Source of the DNA: Desulfovibrio sp. ZJ369
GTDB lineage: Bacteria; Desulfobacterota; Desulfovibrionia; Desulfovibrionales; Desulfovibrionaceae
Assembly: GCF_011039085.1 (NCBI RefSeq)
Contig: NZ_JAAKEI010000013.1
Coordinates: 1-64,000, forward strand
DNA: 64,000 bases
Direction: 5' to 3'
Positions 7,464 to 15,436 of this stretch are shown here, in pieces (position 1 is the stretch's first letter; each line of letters opens with the position of its first letter). Under the pieces are notes generated by a model. The model was given only the letters and a program-made list of their open reading frames with translations. It was not told where the DNA came from and searched no databases. Position numbers and translations under genes: made by a program.

Positions 7464-8350
7464 ACGCCCGGCAGGCGCAAGCGCTGGCGGCAAAGCTGCC
7501 CGCGGCATTGACGCGATTGTTGCGCGGCGCGCAAAATGCCGACGCAGGCGGCGGGTTGGGCCAAAAGCGCAACAACGGTCCGCGTCTGGCCGTGGCTTTT
7601 TCCGGCGGTCTGGACAGCCGTTTTCTCTGCCACGCGGCGCGGCTCTGTGGCGCCGACGTGCTGGCTCTGCACGCGACCGGGCCGCATATCCCGCAGGAGG
7701 AAAGCCGCGCGGCAATCCAATGGGCGCACGAGAACGGCCTGCCCCTGGCGCTTCTGCATTTCAATCCGCTGCTTTTGCCGGAGGCGGCGGCCAACAGCCG
7801 CGAACGCTGCTATGTCTGCAAGCAGGGCCTGATCGCGGCCATGCGGGCCGTCCTGGCCGCCCGGGGCGAAACGGCCCGCCTGCTCTGCGACGGCAGCAAT
7901 GCCGGCGATGTCAAAGCCTTCCGGCCCGGACTGCGGGCTCTGGCCGAGGCCGGGGTGCGCTCGCCCCTGGCTGAAGCGGGGCTTTGCAAAGCCGCAATCC
8001 GCGCGCTGGCCGCGAGCACCGGCCTGGACAATCCCGGCCAGCGGGCCCGGCCCTGCCTGCTGACCCGGTTGCAGTACGGCCTTGCGCCCGATTCCGCGCT
8101 GCTGGCGCGTCTGGCCGCGGCCGAGGCGGCCCTGGCAAGGCTGCCCTCGCAGGACAAAGAGCCCGCGCTGGGGGATTTTCGCCTGCGCCTGACCCCGGCC
8201 CCTGTTTTGCAGGTCACCCGCTTGCCCGCAAGCGCGCGGCACTTGCTGGACGCAATTCTGGCGCGCTACGGTTTCACTCCGTACACGCTGCGGGAAAGCA
8301 GCGCCGTGAGCGGCTTTTTCGACTTCAGAACGGGATCTGGACTTTATTGA
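7457..8350 (+). CDS. LarE-like ATP-dependent sulfur transferase (PP-loop family)
   Basis: A 297-residue protein of the PP-loop ATP pyrophosphatase superfamily. The PP-loop is [10 protein letters not shown] (S49-S54). A RCYVCK pair (C118, C121) and a late cysteine in [13 protein letters not shown] (C200) follow the LarE plan, in which that late cysteine gives up its sulfur to build the nickel-pincer cofactor of lactate racemase. No larA, larB or larC is nearby, so its actual product is open. It could serve another thiolation. The gene overlaps hisF by 7 bases with no separate promoter, so it should follow histidine gene expression. Confidence 0.75.
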   Translation: MVDARQAQALAAKLPAALTRLLRGAQNADAGGGLGQKRNNGPRLAVAFSGGLDSRFLCHAARLCGADVLALHATGPHIPQEESRAAIQWAHENGLPLALLHFNPLLLPEAAANSRERCYVCKQGLIAAMRAVLAARGETARLLCDGSNAGDVKAFRPGLRALAEAGVRSPLAEAGLCKAAIRALAASTGLDNPGQRARPCLLTRLQYGLAPDSALLARLAAAEAALARLPSQDKEPALGDFRLRLTPAPVLQVTRLPASARHLLDAILARYGFTPYTLRESSAVSGFFDFRTGSGLY

Positions 8351-8425
8351 AAAAACGGCATAGGAATAATTGCTTATATCGTTTGCGTAAAAGAGCCGGG
8401 GGAGCACCCCGCCAGGAGGAAAATC

Positions 8426-8533
8426 ATGGCCCACAAGAAAGTCGAACGGAAAAAAGAACTGGATCGCCGCCGCAAGCGCCGCGCCGAGCGCCTGAAGCAG
8501 CGCGTGCGTGAAGCCAGGGCCGCCAAGGCGTAG
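8426..8533 (+). CDS. very basic 35-residue protein
   Basis: An ideal AGGAGG lies 6 bases before an ATG that opens 35 codons. The product is almost wholly Lys, Arg, Glu and Ala (KKVERKKELDRRRKRRAERL), predicted as one long charged helix. The strong ribosome site and clean stop argue for a real gene. Such a protein could bind RNA or the ribosome, but no family is recognised. It is 75 bases downstream of the LarE-like gene. Confidence 0.6.
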   Translation: MAHKKVERKKELDRRRKRRAERLKQRVREARAAKA

Positions 8534-8872
8534 GCGCGTTGCAGCGCCGCGCGGCCGTGGCCTGAGGGGAGCTGCCCTGCGGGCTTGCGCTATGCTTTCC
8601 CGCGCCTTTGCCTGTTCCGTCAGGGTACTGTGTGATCTTGCCCGGAAACCGGCATCTCTCCGGGGAGCTGTCGTTCGTGCGGGTTTGCAGGCAACATCCG
8701 CCTGGCTTTCCGGTTCAAGGCTTGTCAGGAATGCTCTGGCTTCCTTGCGGAAAGCGCGTTCGCTTGCCGCGAAAGATCCCCGTACGTCCCGGCGTCCGCG
8801 GCAACGGGCGCTTCATCTTCAGCATGACGGACCTGCGGCTCCTGCGAGTCAGGCCCGTTGTTGACGTCAATC
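8534..8872. other. intergenic interval with no recognised feature
   Basis: About 340 bases lie between the 35-residue gene and the FmdB-type gene. Several short plus-strand frames exist but lack ribosome sites and protein-like composition. No clear promoter, terminator or repeat was found. Confidence 0.5.
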
Positions 8873-9256
8873 ATGCCTATCTATGAGTATCAATGCCCGC
8901 AATGTGGGCATCTGTTTGAGGAATGGGTCAAGGCTTCGGACGCGCATGGGCAGGAACCCTGCCCCCAATGCGGCACGCCTTCGCCCCGGCTTATTTCCCA
9001 CACGTCCTTTGTGCTCAAGGGCGGCGGCTGGTATGTGAGCGATTACGGCTACCGCAAGGGCATCAAGGAAGAGGGCGAGGCTCCGGCTCCGGGCACGAGC
9101 GACAAGCCCCAGGCGGCTGACGCGCCATCGGCCGCGGCTCCGGCCGCAAGCCCCGCAAGTCCTGCCGCAGCGCCCAAAAACGACGTATCCGCAGCCCCGC
9201 CCAAAGCCCCGGCCGCCCCCGCGGGCGGCACAACCGGCGCCAATGCGGCTTCATGA
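8873..9256 (+). CDS. FmdB-type zinc-ribbon protein with Ala/Pro-rich tail
   Basis: A 127-residue protein. Residues 1-60 are the FmdB/CxxC regulatory-type zinc ribbon: MPIYEYQCPQCG and PCPQCG give C8, C11, C30 and C33, a four-cysteine metal site. Residues 70-127 are a low-complexity Ala-Pro-Ser tail of unknown role. The family is named for an amide/formamide-degradation gene, but most members have no known function. The ATG at 8873 is set by the conserved MPIYEY start, and its ribosome site is poor. purB follows after 7 bases, so the two are cotranscribed. Confidence 0.85.
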   Translation: MPIYEYQCPQCGHLFEEWVKASDAHGQEPCPQCGTPSPRLISHTSFVLKGGGWYVSDYGYRKGIKEEGEAPAPGTSDKPQAADAPSAAAPAASPASPAAAPKNDVSAAPPKAPAAPAGGTTGANAAS

Positions 9257-9263
9257 GGGAATC

Positions 9264-10574
9264 ATGATCGAACGCTACACCCGCCCGGAAATGGGCCGGA
9301 TCTGGACTCTGGAAAACCGCTATCGCGCCTGGCTCGCCGTGGAGCTGGCCGTCTGCGAGGCATGGTGCGAGATGGGCCGCATTCCGGCCGAGGCCATGCA
9401 AACCATCCGGGCCAGGGCCGACATTGACGTGGAACGCATTCTGGCCATTGAGGAAACCACGCGCCACGACGTGATTGCCTTTCTGACCGCGCTGGAGGAA
9501 AAGGTAGGGCCTGAGGCCCGCTTCATCCACCTGGGCTGCACCTCGTCGGACATTGTGGATACGGCCAACGCCCTGTTGCTGGTTCAGGCCGGGGAAGTGA
9601 TTCTCACGGATCTGAGCGCCCTTCTGGACGTGCTGAAAGATCTGGCTTTCCGCCACAAGGGCGTGCTCTGCATGGGGCGCACGCACGGCATCCATGCCGA
9701 GCCCACCAGCTTCGGTTTGAAAATGGCCGGTTTTTATGCGGAATTTTCGCGCCACCGTGTCCGGATCCAGGCTGCGCTTGAAAGCGTGCGGGTGGGCAAG
9801 ATTTCCGGGGCCGTGGGCACCTACGCCTTTCTTTCCCCGGAGCTTGAGAGCAAGGCCCTGGCCCGGCTGGGGCTCAGGGTTGATCCGCATTCCACCCAGA
9901 TCATCCAGCGCGATCGCTACGCGCACTTTTTCACCTCGCTGGCGATCATGGCCGGGGGCGTGGAACGGCTCTGCGTGGAGCTGCGCCATCTCCAGCGCAC
10001 AGAAGTGCTGGAAGCGGAAGAGGGCTTCGCCAGGGGGCAGAAGGGTTCTTCCGCCATGCCCCACAAAAAGAATCCCATTTCCGCTGAAAACATGAGCGGC
10101 CTGTCGCGGCTGATCCGCTCCAACGCGCTGGCCTCCCTGGAGAATCAGGCCCTCTGGCACGAGCGCGACATCAGCCACTCCTCGGTGGAGCGGGTGATCA
10201 TGCCCGATTCCACTATCCTGGCCGACTATGTTCTGGCCCGTCTTGCGCGCCTGCTCCGCGGGCTGACGGTCAAGCCTGAACGGATGCGCGAGAATATGGA
10301 GCGTTCCTTTGGCCTTTATTTTTCGCAACGCGTGCTCACGGCCCTGATTGCCGCCGGGCTTCCCCGGCAGCAGGCCTATGAGGCCGTACAGCGCCTGGCC
10401 ATGCAAAGTTGGGAAAGCCGCCGCCCCTTTCCGGAACTGGTGCAGGAGAATGCGGACATGCGCGCCCGGCTGGGCGAGGCGCGCCTGGCGGAGCTTTTTG
10501 ACCCCGCCTTTTATCTGCAGCATGAGGACGCCATTTTCGAGCGTGTCTTCAACTCCGGCGCGGCGGCACACTGA
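9264..10574 (+). CDS. purB: adenylosuccinate lyase
   Basis: A 436-residue enzyme of the fumarase/aspartase superfamily that acts twice in purine synthesis (SAICAR to AICAR, adenylosuccinate to AMP). The superfamily signature GSSAMPHKKNPISAEN lies near residue 262, with the catalytic serine in its flexible loop. TSSDIVDTANAL and GRTHGIHAEP supply the other active-site segments. Length matches the short bacterial form. GAGGGAATC precedes the ATG. pyrE follows after 108 bases, giving a small nucleotide-synthesis group. Confidence 0.95.
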   Translation: MIERYTRPEMGRIWTLENRYRAWLAVELAVCEAWCEMGRIPAEAMQTIRARADIDVERILAIEETTRHDVIAFLTALEEKVGPEARFIHLGCTSSDIVDTANALLLVQAGEVILTDLSALLDVLKDLAFRHKGVLCMGRTHGIHAEPTSFGLKMAGFYAEFSRHRVRIQAALESVRVGKISGAVGTYAFLSPELESKALARLGLRVDPHSTQIIQRDRYAHFFTSLAIMAGGVERLCVELRHLQRTEVLEAEEGFARGQKGSSAMPHKKNPISAENMSGLSRLIRSNALASLENQALWHERDISHSSVERVIMPDSTILADYVLARLARLLRGLTVKPERMRENMERSFGLYFSQRVLTALIAAGLPRQQAYEAVQRLAMQSWESRRPFPELVQENADMRARLGEARLAELFDPAFYLQHEDAIFERVFNSGAAAH

Positions 10575-10682
10575 GTCAGACAAAAATGTCCACCCCCGCG
10601 CCGGGCAGACGCGGATGCAGACGGCCTGCCCCGATCAGGCCGGAGCCGCGCGGGCGCATACCGGCTACCCCGAGGAATCGAC

Positions 10683-11240
10683 ATGCAGGAGATCAAGCGA
10701 CGTCTGGCCCGCCTCTTGGTGGAAAAATCCTACCGCGAAGGCGACTTCGTTCTGGCCTCAGGCCGCAGGAGCGACTATTATTTCGACTGCCGGGTCACCG
10801 CGCTGCAGGCCGAAGGGGCCTGGCTCATCGGCACGCTGTTCAATGATCTGCTCAAGGATCTCGACATCCGGGGCGTTGGCGGCATGACCATGGGCGCGGA
10901 CCCTCTGGTCTCGGCCACCACGGTCATCTCCTATGAGCAGGGCCGCCCGCTGCACGGGCTGCTGGTGCGCAAGGAGGCCAAGGGGCACGGCACCGGCCAG
11001 TTTGTGGAGGGGCTCGGCAATTTCAGCGCCGGCGATTCCGTGGCCATGCTTGAGGATGTGGTCACCACGGGCGGATCGCTGCTCAAGGCCTGCGACAGGG
11101 TAAAGGACGCCGGGCTTTCCATTGCGGCGGTCTGCGCTATTTTGGACAGAGAGGAGGGGGGGCGTGAAAAGCTTCAGGACGCAGGCTACAACCTGTTGGC
11201 GCTTTTCACTCGCAGGGAATTGGTGGAACTGGCCCGCTGA
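10683..11240 (+). CDS. pyrE: orotate phosphoribosyltransferase
   Basis: A 185-residue enzyme that joins orotate and PRPP to make OMP. The PRPP-binding motif MLEDVVTTGGSLLKA is at about residues 121-135, and the YEQGRPLHGLLVRKEAKGHG flexible loop region lies before it. The ATG follows a GAGGAATC-type site. The next gene appears to start inside this one. Confidence 0.93.
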   Translation: MQEIKRRLARLLVEKSYREGDFVLASGRRSDYYFDCRVTALQAEGAWLIGTLFNDLLKDLDIRGVGGMTMGADPLVSATTVISYEQGRPLHGLLVRKEAKGHGTGQFVEGLGNFSAGDSVAMLEDVVTTGGSLLKACDRVKDAGLSIAAVCAILDREEGGREKLQDAGYNLLALFTRRELVELAR

Positions 11241-13446
11241 GGCCCGGCCGCCGCTTTCCGGCCGCGCCGCCGCATTCAGGCCGGCGGCTGCCTTCGGGCC
11301 CGCGCTGCTCCTGGCGCTGGCGCTGTTCTTCTGTTTCGCCCCCATGTCCGCCCGGCGCGCGCTGGCCGAGAACTGGCAGGCATCGTTGTACAACGAGGGC
11401 CTGCCTTCTCATCTGGTGGCTGTGGATAAAAATCGCCAGACCTTCCTTTTTTTCGAGAAAAAAAGCCCCCTCAAGCTCAAATACGCCTTCCCCTGCGTGA
11501 CCGGGCAATTGGCGGGCGACAAGCAGACGCTCAATGATCTGCGCACGCCCGAAGGCATCTATTTTGTGGAATATAAAATCGCCAGCGGCCTGGATTTCAA
11601 GGAATACGGCGGCATTGCCTATACTCTCAACTATCCGAACCCGGTGGACCGCCTGCGCGGCAAAACCGGCCACGGCATCTGGATTCACAGCAAGGGCTTC
11701 GGCCTTGTGCCCACGCGCGGCTGCGTGGCCATCGGTCTCAAAGAAATCGAGACGGTGGGGCCGCAGCTTCTTCCCGGCACGGCCGTGGTGCTGGCGGAAA
11801 AAGTGGATGAGCGCAACGTGCCCCGGCCGGACAACGGCACGGCCCGCGAGTTGCGCCGCCTGATGCAGCACTGGAGCAATGCCTGGGCCGCCCGCTCGCG
11901 CCGGATGTTTGAATATTACGATGCCGAGGCCTATTCCAGAGCCATGCCCGAAACCTTCGCGGCGTTCCGCGGGAATAAGGAACGCCTGTTCAAGATGCTT
12001 ACCTTCATCAAAATTTACAATCGTGAAATTCATGTGCTGGAAGGGCCCGGCTACTGGGTGACCTGGTCCGAGCAGTTTTATACCGCTTCCAACCTTTCCA
12101 CGGAAGGGGTGCGCCGCCTGTACTGGCAGCGCGGCAAAGACAAAAAGTTTCGCATTGTGGGCATGGAATGGACGCCGCGTGACGTGGGCATGCTGGCGGA
12201 CTTTAAAAAAGGCAGGCTTGTGGCTGAAGCCCTGCCCGTGGCTACCGACGCCTCCTCGGAAGCGCCCCTGCCCCCGCGTCTGGACATGCCCGAGACGGCG
12301 TCCGAGAGCGGCGCGGCCGGTGCGCCCGCTGCCCGGCCCGCCAAAAAATTGCCGACCGTCAGCGAGCCGCTGGTTCCCCGGCGAACGCCTGCGCCGCCGC
12401 CGGCCGAGGTCAACTGGGGCGGCAAGCCCCGGCTGGAGGGCCGGGAAGAGCGCGCGGAGCAGGCGCCGGCGCAGACCGCCCCTCAGCCGCCAGAGCTGTT
12501 TGCCGAGCCCACTGCCCCGGCCGCTGCGCAGCCCATGCCGGACACGCCGCGCGGGCAAGATCCTGAAGCGCCGGATACCCCGGCAGTGACGCGTCAGGAT
12601 CAGGCAGCTCCCGAAGTGGCGGCCAATCCCCCGGCAGAGGCCGGGCAGCCGCAAGCCCTGGAGCTGACTGCGGCACTGCGGGCGGATCTGGAACAGGCCG
12701 TGCAGACCTGGAATACGGCCTTTGCCGCGCGTTCCGCCTCCATTGCCCGGCTTTACGATCCGGCCCTGTACAACCGTGTCCCCGGCGTGCCGCGCGGCGC
12801 TGGATACGCAACGGCACGGCGTGAGCTTGAGCGCCTCTTCCGCGGAGCCTGGCTGACCGCCATCAATCGCCCGCCCAGGTTTGAAGTCCACGGGCAGGCG
12901 GTTGCGAGCCGCTGGGAGCAGTTGATCGCCGGGCCGGGGGGCGTGACGCAGGGTTTGCGCACGCTTTGGTGGCACCGGGGCGAGGACGGCAGCCTGCGCA
13001 TTGTGGCTTCGGACTTCAGGGCCGCGGAACTGGAGCTGGATGCCGACTATCTGGAAGACGTCAGCGCCGCGGTCAGCGCCACGCTGGAATCTTGGCGAAA
13101 GGCCTGGGAAGCGGGGCGGCTGGACGACTACATGGCCTTTTACGCTGCCGACGCGGTGCAGCAGGGACGCCGCGGAGCCCAAAACATCCGCCGTCAGAAG
13201 CAAAACCTCTGGGCGCGGGTCAGGCCCACATTGGTGCAGCTTTCCGGGCTGCGGCTGGTCATGGACAGGCGCGGCATCCGCGCGGACATGAATCAGATCT
13301 ATGCCGACAGCGCCGGACACGGCGATCGGGGCGTCAAGACCATGCTGTTGCGCTTTGACGGCACGCAATGGCGTATCCAGCGCGAGGATTGGGCCGCCCG
13401 GCCTGCCGCGCCCGGCGCGTCGCCCGCGCAGGAGATGGGCCGTTGA
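11164..13446 (+). CDS. L,D-transpeptidase (YkuD) with three NTF2-like repeats
   Basis: About 760 residues. The order is a hydrophobic export segment (about 45-65, LLLALALFFCF), a YkuD domain (about 75-225) with HGIWIHSKG and the catalytic TRGCVAIG (C about 187), one NTF2/SnoaL-like domain (about 228-342), a 150-residue Pro/Ala/Glu-rich linker, then two more NTF2-like domains (about 500-617 and 630-742). YkuD enzymes form 3-3 peptidoglycan crosslinks or attach proteins to the wall in the periplasm. The export segment has no start codon between it and the pyrE stop, so translation must begin within pyrE. GTG 11164, after a GGAGGGGG run, is the best choice, overlapping pyrE by 77 bases. An ATG at 11344 would remove the signal. 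Confidence 0.75.
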   Translation: MKSFRTQATTCWRFSLAGNWWNWPAEARPPLSGRAAAFRPAAAFGPALLLALALFFCFAPMSARRALAENWQASLYNEGLPSHLVAVDKNRQTFLFFEKKSPLKLKYAFPCVTGQLAGDKQTLNDLRTPEGIYFVEYKIASGLDFKEYGGIAYTLNYPNPVDRLRGKTGHGIWIHSKGFGLVPTRGCVAIGLKEIETVGPQLLPGTAVVLAEKVDERNVPRPDNGTARELRRLMQHWSNAWAARSRRMFEYYDAEAYSRAMPETFAAFRGNKERLFKMLTFIKIYNREIHVLEGPGYWVTWSEQFYTASNLSTEGVRRLYWQRGKDKKFRIVGMEWTPRDVGMLADFKKGRLVAEALPVATDASSEAPLPPRLDMPETASESGAAGAPAARPAKKLPTVSEPLVPRRTPAPPPAEVNWGGKPRLEGREERAEQAPAQTAPQPPELFAEPTAPAAAQPMPDTPRGQDPEAPDTPAVTRQDQAAPEVAANPPAEAGQPQALELTAALRADLEQAVQTWNTAFAARSASIARLYDPALYNRVPGVPRGAGYATARRELERLFRGAWLTAINRPPRFEVHGQAVASRWEQLIAGPGGVTQGLRTLWWHRGEDGSLRIVASDFRAAELELDADYLEDVSAAVSATLESWRKAWEAGRLDDYMAFYAADAVQQGRRGAQNIRRQKQNLWARVRPTLVQLSGLRLVMDRRGIRADMNQIYADSAGHGDRGVKTMLLRFDGTQWRIQREDWAARPAAPGASPAQEMGR

Positions 13447-14204
13447 AATATAAAGAGCGGCTGTGCATCATCCTCATGCGCGATAACGGCCCCCGGCGCA
13501 GCTTTCGCGTGCATCGGGGCGGGTTTTACGCGGCCCTGGCTTTTTTTGCCTGCCTGCCTTTGCTCGCTCTGGCGCTGGGCTGGCAGACTTGGCGGCTCTG
13601 GCAGGAAAATGCCCTGCTGCGGGACAATGTTCTGCGTTTTGAAAGTGATTATCAGGAGGCGCAGGCCACTGCCGAACGTCTGCAAAATCTGGAGGAGCTG
13701 TTGCGCGAGGACGGCGTGCCGGGTCGTGAGCTGGTGCTGCGCAAGCTGGCCGGCGCGGACGAGGCCCAACGCCTGCCCGCCGCCCCGGCGCAGGGCGCTC
13801 CGGCGGACAATGCGGAAGACGGCGCGCGCCCGCTCATGGGCGAAGGGCCCGGCCATGAAGAATTTCCGGCCATTGACGCCGGCTATGTGAAGGTCGGCAA
13901 TGTGCAGGCCAGAGCCCTGCACGACAGAAAGCTGCGCATTGCCTTGGATTTGCGCAATACGGACAATCAGAAGATCGCCTCCGGCACGGTGCTGGGCACG
14001 CTGATCTCCGCTGACGGGAGAAAGAGCGAGCTCGGATTCGAGCAGGAAGATGTGGGCAATTTCCGTATCAGCCGGTTCAAACGCACGGTAATGGTCGCGC
14101 GTTTGCCTGAGCAGGTGAGCCTCGTCAATGCCCAGGTCATCCTGGAAGTCCGCACCCAGGACAACAAGGTGGTCTACCGGAATATCTTTGCCGTGGAACG
14201 TTGA
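13443..14204 (+). CDS. single-pass membrane protein with coiled-coil stalk, unknown function
   Basis: About 253 residues: a short basic cytoplasmic start, one transmembrane helix near residues 30-50 (ALAFFACLPLLALALGW), a coiled-coil stretch (QENALLRDNVLRFESDYQEAQATAERLQNLEELL) and a periplasmic beta-rich C-terminal domain from about 140. The start is inferred to be TTG 13443, which overlaps the stop of the L,D-transpeptidase gene (TTGA), with GGAGATGG upstream. An internal ATG at 13482 is possible. Tight coupling suggests the two proteins act together at the cell wall. Family not recognised. Confidence 0.7.
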   Translation: MKYKERLCIILMRDNGPRRSFRVHRGGFYAALAFFACLPLLALALGWQTWRLWQENALLRDNVLRFESDYQEAQATAERLQNLEELLREDGVPGRELVLRKLAGADEAQRLPAAPAQGAPADNAEDGARPLMGEGPGHEEFPAIDAGYVKVGNVQARALHDRKLRIALDLRNTDNQKIASGTVLGTLISADGRKSELGFEQEDVGNFRISRFKRTVMVARLPEQVSLVNAQVILEVRTQDNKVVYRNIFAVER

Positions 14205-14218
14205 GCCGGGCGCGCGAG

Positions 14219-14249
14219 CTTCATCATCATCTTCTTCATCTTCTTCTTC
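14219..14249 (+). repeat. trinucleotide microsatellite (TCA/TTC)n
   Basis: About 31 bases made only of ATC and TTC triplets, directly after the stop of the coiled-coil membrane protein. It is noncoding as annotated. The homopyrimidine-rich strand is prone to slippage. Confidence 0.8.
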
Positions 14250-14258
14250 CGGACGCTG

Positions 14259-14332
14259 GAGCAGATTCACTTTGAAAATGCTCTAACGCTGTCGCCAGAG
14301 CGTTTAGCTCATTTCATGAGCAAAACGCTCTC
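14259..14332. repeat. GAGC/GCTC palindromic element (two hairpins)
   Basis: A degenerate left unit (GAGCAGATTCAC...AAAATGCTCTAA) is joined by CGCTGTCGC to a well-formed AGAGCGTTT...AAACGCTCT hairpin containing TTCATGAGCAAAACGC. It is the same family as 19000-19269. Confidence 0.75.
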
Positions 14333-14628
14333 TGCCGCTGTGCACGACACGGGGGAGGAATCCGTATTGCATATCGCGCTTCATTGAACGCTCAAACAAT
14401 TCAGCGGGCAACCAAGCGCGCTCTTTTTCTTTCACGGCAGGCGGCTCGTGAAAAATAGAGCAGCAAAAAAAGATTCTAACGTGCCTTCCCAAAAGGAAAA
14501 CTATTTGATAAGAAGGCTGAGAAGTCTCAACAAAGTGCGTCCAATGCACGGCACGATCTGCATCATGCCGTATACGTTGTGCGGGCGTGAGGCATGTTTG
14601 GGGGGGCTTAGCGAAGGAGTGCAAGACG

Positions 14629-15429
14629 TTGCAAAAGCGGTATCTGCCCATTGCGGTGTTGACTGTGGTTCTGGCGGCGGTGGCTGCTGCGGGCTATCTG
14701 CTGCCGGAACCGCGCGAGGCGGCGCCCCGGCGCGTGCTGCTGGATAATGCCGGCGGCCCGGTGGTCTTTCAGCATGCGGATCACGCCTTCCAACTGAAGA
14801 TCCCCTGTCAGAAATGCCACCATGAAAGTCCGGTGCAACGTGAAAACGTCCAACGCTGTGAATCCTGCCACGGAATCGCCGTGAACGCGGCTTTCAAAAA
14901 AAATCATATTGTCGCCTTCAATGACAATGCCGCCTGCGCCACCTGTCACCATTATGAGCTTGGCTCCAAAAAGTGGGGGCACAAAAAGCATCAGGAAGAC
15001 TACGGCCTGGATTGTCGCGAATGCCACCACAAAAATACCGAAATTGAGCCTGATCCGCAAAATTGCGCCGACTGCCATGAGTCCGGCGCGCCCACCAGCA
15101 AGAAAGCCGAGGAAGGCACGCCGCCCAATCTGGCCGATGCCGTGCATGCTCGCTGCCTGACCTGCCACGAAGAGATGTTCGCGGCCAAGGCCAGGGGCTG
15201 CGCCCAATGCCACAGTCAGAAAGCCGTGCGCGACATCCTGCCCGAAGAGGGGCTCGTCAGGCTCAATCCCATGTTCACCAACTGCGCCGTCTGCCACGGC
15301 CTGCCCGCGGAAAAGCTGATCCCCGGGCGTATGGACGCCTACCACACCTTGTGCATGGGCTGCCATGAAAAGGAGAAAAAGGGGCCCTACGGCAAGGAAC
15401 AGTGCGCGCAATGCCATACCAGCAAGTGA
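14629..15429 (+). CDS. decaheme cytochrome c of the Rnf cluster
   Basis: About 266 residues with ten CxxCH heme-attachment motifs (CQKCH, CESCH, CATCH, CRECH, CADCH, CLTCH, CAQCH, CAVCH, CMGCH, CAQCH). A single N-terminal hydrophobic segment (about 6-22, signal or anchor) places the hemes in the periplasm. Several His-rich stretches (KCHHES, TCHHYE, ECHHKN) supply axial ligands. Multiheme cytochromes next to rnfC are known in Desulfovibrio and are thought to link Rnf to the periplasmic cytochrome pool. The TTG at 14629 is chosen for its AAGGAG 9 bases upstream. A GTG at 14587 lacks one. It is the first gene of the cluster, 7 bases before rnfC. Confidence 0.88.
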   Translation: MQKRYLPIAVLTVVLAAVAAAGYLLPEPREAAPRRVLLDNAGGPVVFQHADHAFQLKIPCQKCHHESPVQRENVQRCESCHGIAVNAAFKKNHIVAFNDNAACATCHHYELGSKKWGHKKHQEDYGLDCRECHHKNTEIEPDPQNCADCHESGAPTSKKAEEGTPPNLADAVHARCLTCHEEMFAAKARGCAQCHSQKAVRDILPEEGLVRLNPMFTNCAVCHGLPAEKLIPGRMDAYHTLCMGCHEKEKKGPYGKEQCAQCHTSK

Positions 15430-15436
15430 GGCGGGG

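Larger units (their letters stand above)
14205..14628. other. leader region of the rnf cluster
   Basis: This holds a TCATCATC/TTCTTC pyrimidine-rich microsatellite (14219-14249), a GAGC/GCTC element (14259-14332) and then about 300 bases of relatively AT-rich sequence that should contain the rnf promoter. No clean -35/-10 pair or operator could be assigned. Confidence 0.5.

Noticed and set aside
11206-13368. Open frame of 720 codons antisense to the L,D-transpeptidase
   Set aside because: The sense frame has a YkuD active site and NTF2-like domains; the antisense product is low-complexity.
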